From Arthrobacter jinronghuae (GTDB taxonomy: Bacteria > Actinomycetota > Actinomycetes > Actinomycetales > Micrococcaceae): 64,000 nt of DNA. The notes under the pieces were generated by a model. The model was not told the DNA's origin and made no database searches. It worked only from the letters and a program-made list of their open reading frames with translations. A program made the position numbers and the translations under genes. The first letter of the stretch is position 1; each line of letters opens with the position of its first letter. Positions 62,541 through 64,000 of this stretch are shown piece by piece. Location: assembly GCF_025244825.1 (NCBI RefSeq), contig NZ_CP104263.1, positions 310,001 through 374,000 of the forward strand, read 5' to 3'.

Positions 62541-63529
62541 GCGGCTGGGAACTGGGTTTGTTGGACTCGTCGTCGCTGAAACTCCTCGGCGGCGTCGTCG
62601 TTGTTCTAGTTTTAGCCACCGTGGTCGCGTGGATTCTGGGCCGCCGATTGGGCATCACGAGCACCATCCTGAATCTGAAGCAGCGCATCAACGCCTGGTG
62701 GTTGATGGTCGCACTGCTAGGCGCTGTCCTGGCAGCCGGCGAGACAGTGACGATTGTGCTGTTTCTGCTGCTGTCGTTTCTGGCACTGCGCGAGTTCATC
62801 ACCATCTCACCGACCGGCCGCGGAGATCACAAAGTGCTCGTGTGGCTGGTGTTCATCATCCCCGCAGTGCACTACTGGTTCGTGTGGGAGCACTGGTATG
62901 GCATGTTCAGTGTGTTCATCCCGGTGTACGCCTTCCTCTTCCTGCCGGCGCGCAATGCGCTCGCAGGGCAGACCACCGGGTTCCTGCAGCGAACCGCGGC
63001 CATTCAGTGGGCGCTGATGGTATGCGTCTATGCCATCAGTTACGCCCCGGCGCTCCTGCAGCTGCCGTTTGCCATGGAGGCAGGCCGAGATGCCGCCGAA
63101 GGCTCGGCGCCTGGGGCTGGCGGGGCTATCGGCGCGCATCTGCTGCTGTTCCTGCTGATCGTGGTGCAGGGCTCCGATGTGCTGCAGTACGTGTGGGGCA
63201 AGACGCTCGGGAAGCACCCGATCGCGCCGAGCGTGAGTCCCAACAAGACTTGGGAAGGGTTCATCGGAGGAGTGCTGTCGGCCACAGCCCTGGGGGCTGC
63301 CCTATGGTGGGTCACGCCGTTCACCCCGTTCATGGCCGCGCTCCTGGCATTCATCTCCTGTGTGATGGGTTTCGCCGGAGGGCTGGTGATGTCTGCAATC
63401 AAGCGCGACCGCGGCATCAAGGATTTCGGCTCCATCATCCCCGGTCACGGCGGGATCATGGACCGTCTGGACTCGCTCTGCTTTGCGGCACCGGTCTTCT
63501 TTCACGCCGTGCGATTCTTCTACACCTGA
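62537..63529 (+). CDS. Phosphatidate cytidylyltransferase (YnbB/CdsA-like)
   Basis: Membrane enzyme of 330 residues with about eight helices that makes CDP-diacylglycerol from phosphatidate and CTP. The C-terminal signature VSPNKTWEGFIGG, KRDRGIKDFG and IPGHGGIMDRLDS is the conserved CdsA active site. GTG start overlaps the PlsC-like stop. The order YnbA-like, PlsC, YnbB-like gives a complete three-step route from lysophosphatidate to a phospholipid with a chosen head group. It is probably a second CdsA besides the housekeeping copy, which would be elsewhere. Confidence 0.88.
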   Translation: MSGWELGLLDSSSLKLLGGVVVVLVLATVVAWILGRRLGITSTILNLKQRINAWWLMVALLGAVLAAGETVTIVLFLLLSFLALREFITISPTGRGDHKVLVWLVFIIPAVHYWFVWEHWYGMFSVFIPVYAFLFLPARNALAGQTTGFLQRTAAIQWALMVCVYAISYAPALLQLPFAMEAGRDAAEGSAPGAGGAIGAHLLLFLLIVVQGSDVLQYVWGKTLGKHPIAPSVSPNKTWEGFIGGVLSATALGAALWWVTPFTPFMAALLAFISCVMGFAGGLVMSAIKRDRGIKDFGSIIPGHGGIMDRLDSLCFAAPVFFHAVRFFYT

Positions 63530-63559
63530 TAAATGCACCACGGAGACCCTGAAAATGCA

Positions 63560-63587
63560 GAAAACCCCCGGTTTCCCGGGGGTTTTC
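63560..63587. terminator. Bidirectional intrinsic terminator
   Basis: GAAAACCCCCGG, loop TTTC, CCGGGGGTTTTC: a 12-base stem between the CdsA-like gene and the convergent tRNA-Ser gene, with A and T runs for both directions. Confidence 0.9.
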
Positions 63588-63589
63588 AG

Positions 63590-63679
63590 TGGCGGTGACG
63601 GTGGGATTTGAACCCACGTTGGCTTTTACACCAAACAACATTTCGAGTGTTGCACCTTCGGCCGCTCGGACACGTCACC
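63590..63679 (-). tRNA. tRNA-Ser (anticodon CGA)
   Basis: On the minus strand the gene starts GGTGACGTGTCCGAGCGGCC and ends with the complementary CGTCACC, discriminator G and an encoded CCA. The anticodon stem-loop is CAACA-CTCGAAA-TGTTG with anticodon CGA, which reads the serine codon UCG. The long variable arm between the anticodon stem and the T arm, and the discriminator G, are serine features. Confidence 0.95.
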
Positions 63680-63754
63680 AACGCGTCAACCTTACCGGGT
63701 TGAAGGCCCAACTCCCAAAAGCTGCCCCGTCAAGGCCTGGGGGACCAGTTGGAA

Positions 63755-64000
63755 CTAGAGGTCGACGACGTCGTTCCTGCCGATATCGGGAGTCCCGCCG
63801 GTGGCTGCAGCCTTGCCGATCTTGAACAGGCTGACGAGCTTCGGTTCATCCGAGGCCCAGTATTCGGCGGTGTCCGAGTCCACCTTCAGCAGTGCGACAG
63901 ACGGGTCTTCGCGGCCCTGCTCGAACCAACCCTCCACCGAGGTCTTCCACAGGGAGGAAATCTTGCCCTGATCCTTCGTCAGCGTGGCGGTGCCGCTGAT
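63755..64000 (-). CDS. Pyridoxamine-5'-phosphate-oxidase-fold general stress protein, C-terminal part (cut by window edge)
   Basis: The last 81 residues are visible; the gene continues beyond the window. The opening GTATLTKDQGKISSLWKTSV and later WFEQGREDPSVALLKVDSDTAEYW match the C-terminal half of FMN-binding split-barrel proteins of the YzzA/general stress 26 group, where the Trp and the LLKVD strand are conserved. The stop at 63755 is natural. Role in stress or flavin chemistry is inferred from the family. Confidence 0.8.
   Translation of the reverse strand: MSGTATLTKDQGKISSLWKTSVEGWFEQGREDPSVALLKVDSDTAEYWASDEPKLVSLFKIGKAAATGGTPDIGRNDVVDL

Overview
The window looks like chromosomal DNA of a high-GC actinobacterium of the Micrococcaceae, most likely Arthrobacter or a close relative. 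The basis is the high GC content, GTG/TTG starts, strong AGGAGG-type ribosome sites, a RamB-type regulator divergent from the glyoxylate genes, an actinobacterial Lhr/Nei2 pair, and DtxR-type iron control. The order is mostly that of a core chromosome: no prophage, integrase, insertion sequence or CRISPR array was seen. The genus is inferred from gene content, not from a marker gene.

Layout. 1-6.2 kb: a tightly coupled operon holding the 3' part of a Pls/PosA-type membrane peptide synthetase (poly-amino-acid synthetase), a DapA-like synthase, a multi-pass acyltransferase-like protein and a membrane-anchored L,D-transpeptidase-like protein. 6.3-8.6 kb: a small protein, an M1 aminopeptidase and a DsbA/FrnE-like protein. 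8.7-13.4 kb: the glyoxylate shunt (malate synthase, isocitrate lyase) with the divergent regulator RamB. 13.4-21.1 kb: an Fpg/Nei glycosylase, a large S-layer-homology subtilase, and a divergent glycosyltransferase/polysaccharide pyruvyl transferase pair. 21.2-25.7 kb: a pyridoxal-type kinase, a TetR regulator, a queuosine-precursor transporter, two tiny acidic proteins and tRNA-guanine transglycosylase. 25.8-33.3 kb: a FUSC-like membrane protein, unknown and NUDIX proteins, YdeI, a class II amidotransferase, a GH76 protein, an SDR and an acyl-CoA dehydrogenase. 33.3-34.5 kb: about 1.2 kb without a credible gene but with two copies of a large imperfect palindrome and several direct repeats.

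34.5-39.5 kb: small hypotheticals, a pseudouridine synthase, a SulP transporter, a Ser/Thr kinase and a MarR regulator. 39.6-44.2 kb: a DtxR-boxed iron/siderophore ABC operon (binding protein, permease, ATPase) ending in an unrecognised ThuA/amidotransferase-like gene. 44.2-45.8 kb: a LysE/LysG amino-acid export pair. 45.8-51.6 kb: Nei2 and Lhr DNA repair proteins. 51.6-55.4 kb: a DUF4232 lipoprotein, YcnI with a small membrane protein, RlmH and a patatin. 55.4-59.5 kb: a stress-signalling neighbourhood (STAS, two GAF-ANTAR proteins) around a manganese catalase. 61.1-63.5 kb: a YnbA/PlsC/YnbB-like phospholipid operon. The end holds tRNA-Ser(CGA) and the C-terminus of a pyridoxamine-phosphate-oxidase-fold stress protein.

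The parts most worth following up are the Pls-DapA-acyltransferase-transpeptidase operon, the pairing of SLH protease and pyruvyl transferase, the iron operon with its unknown fourth gene, the YnbA-like phospholipid operon, and the palindromic repeat region. All functions are inferred from sequence motifs read by eye; no database search was possible.
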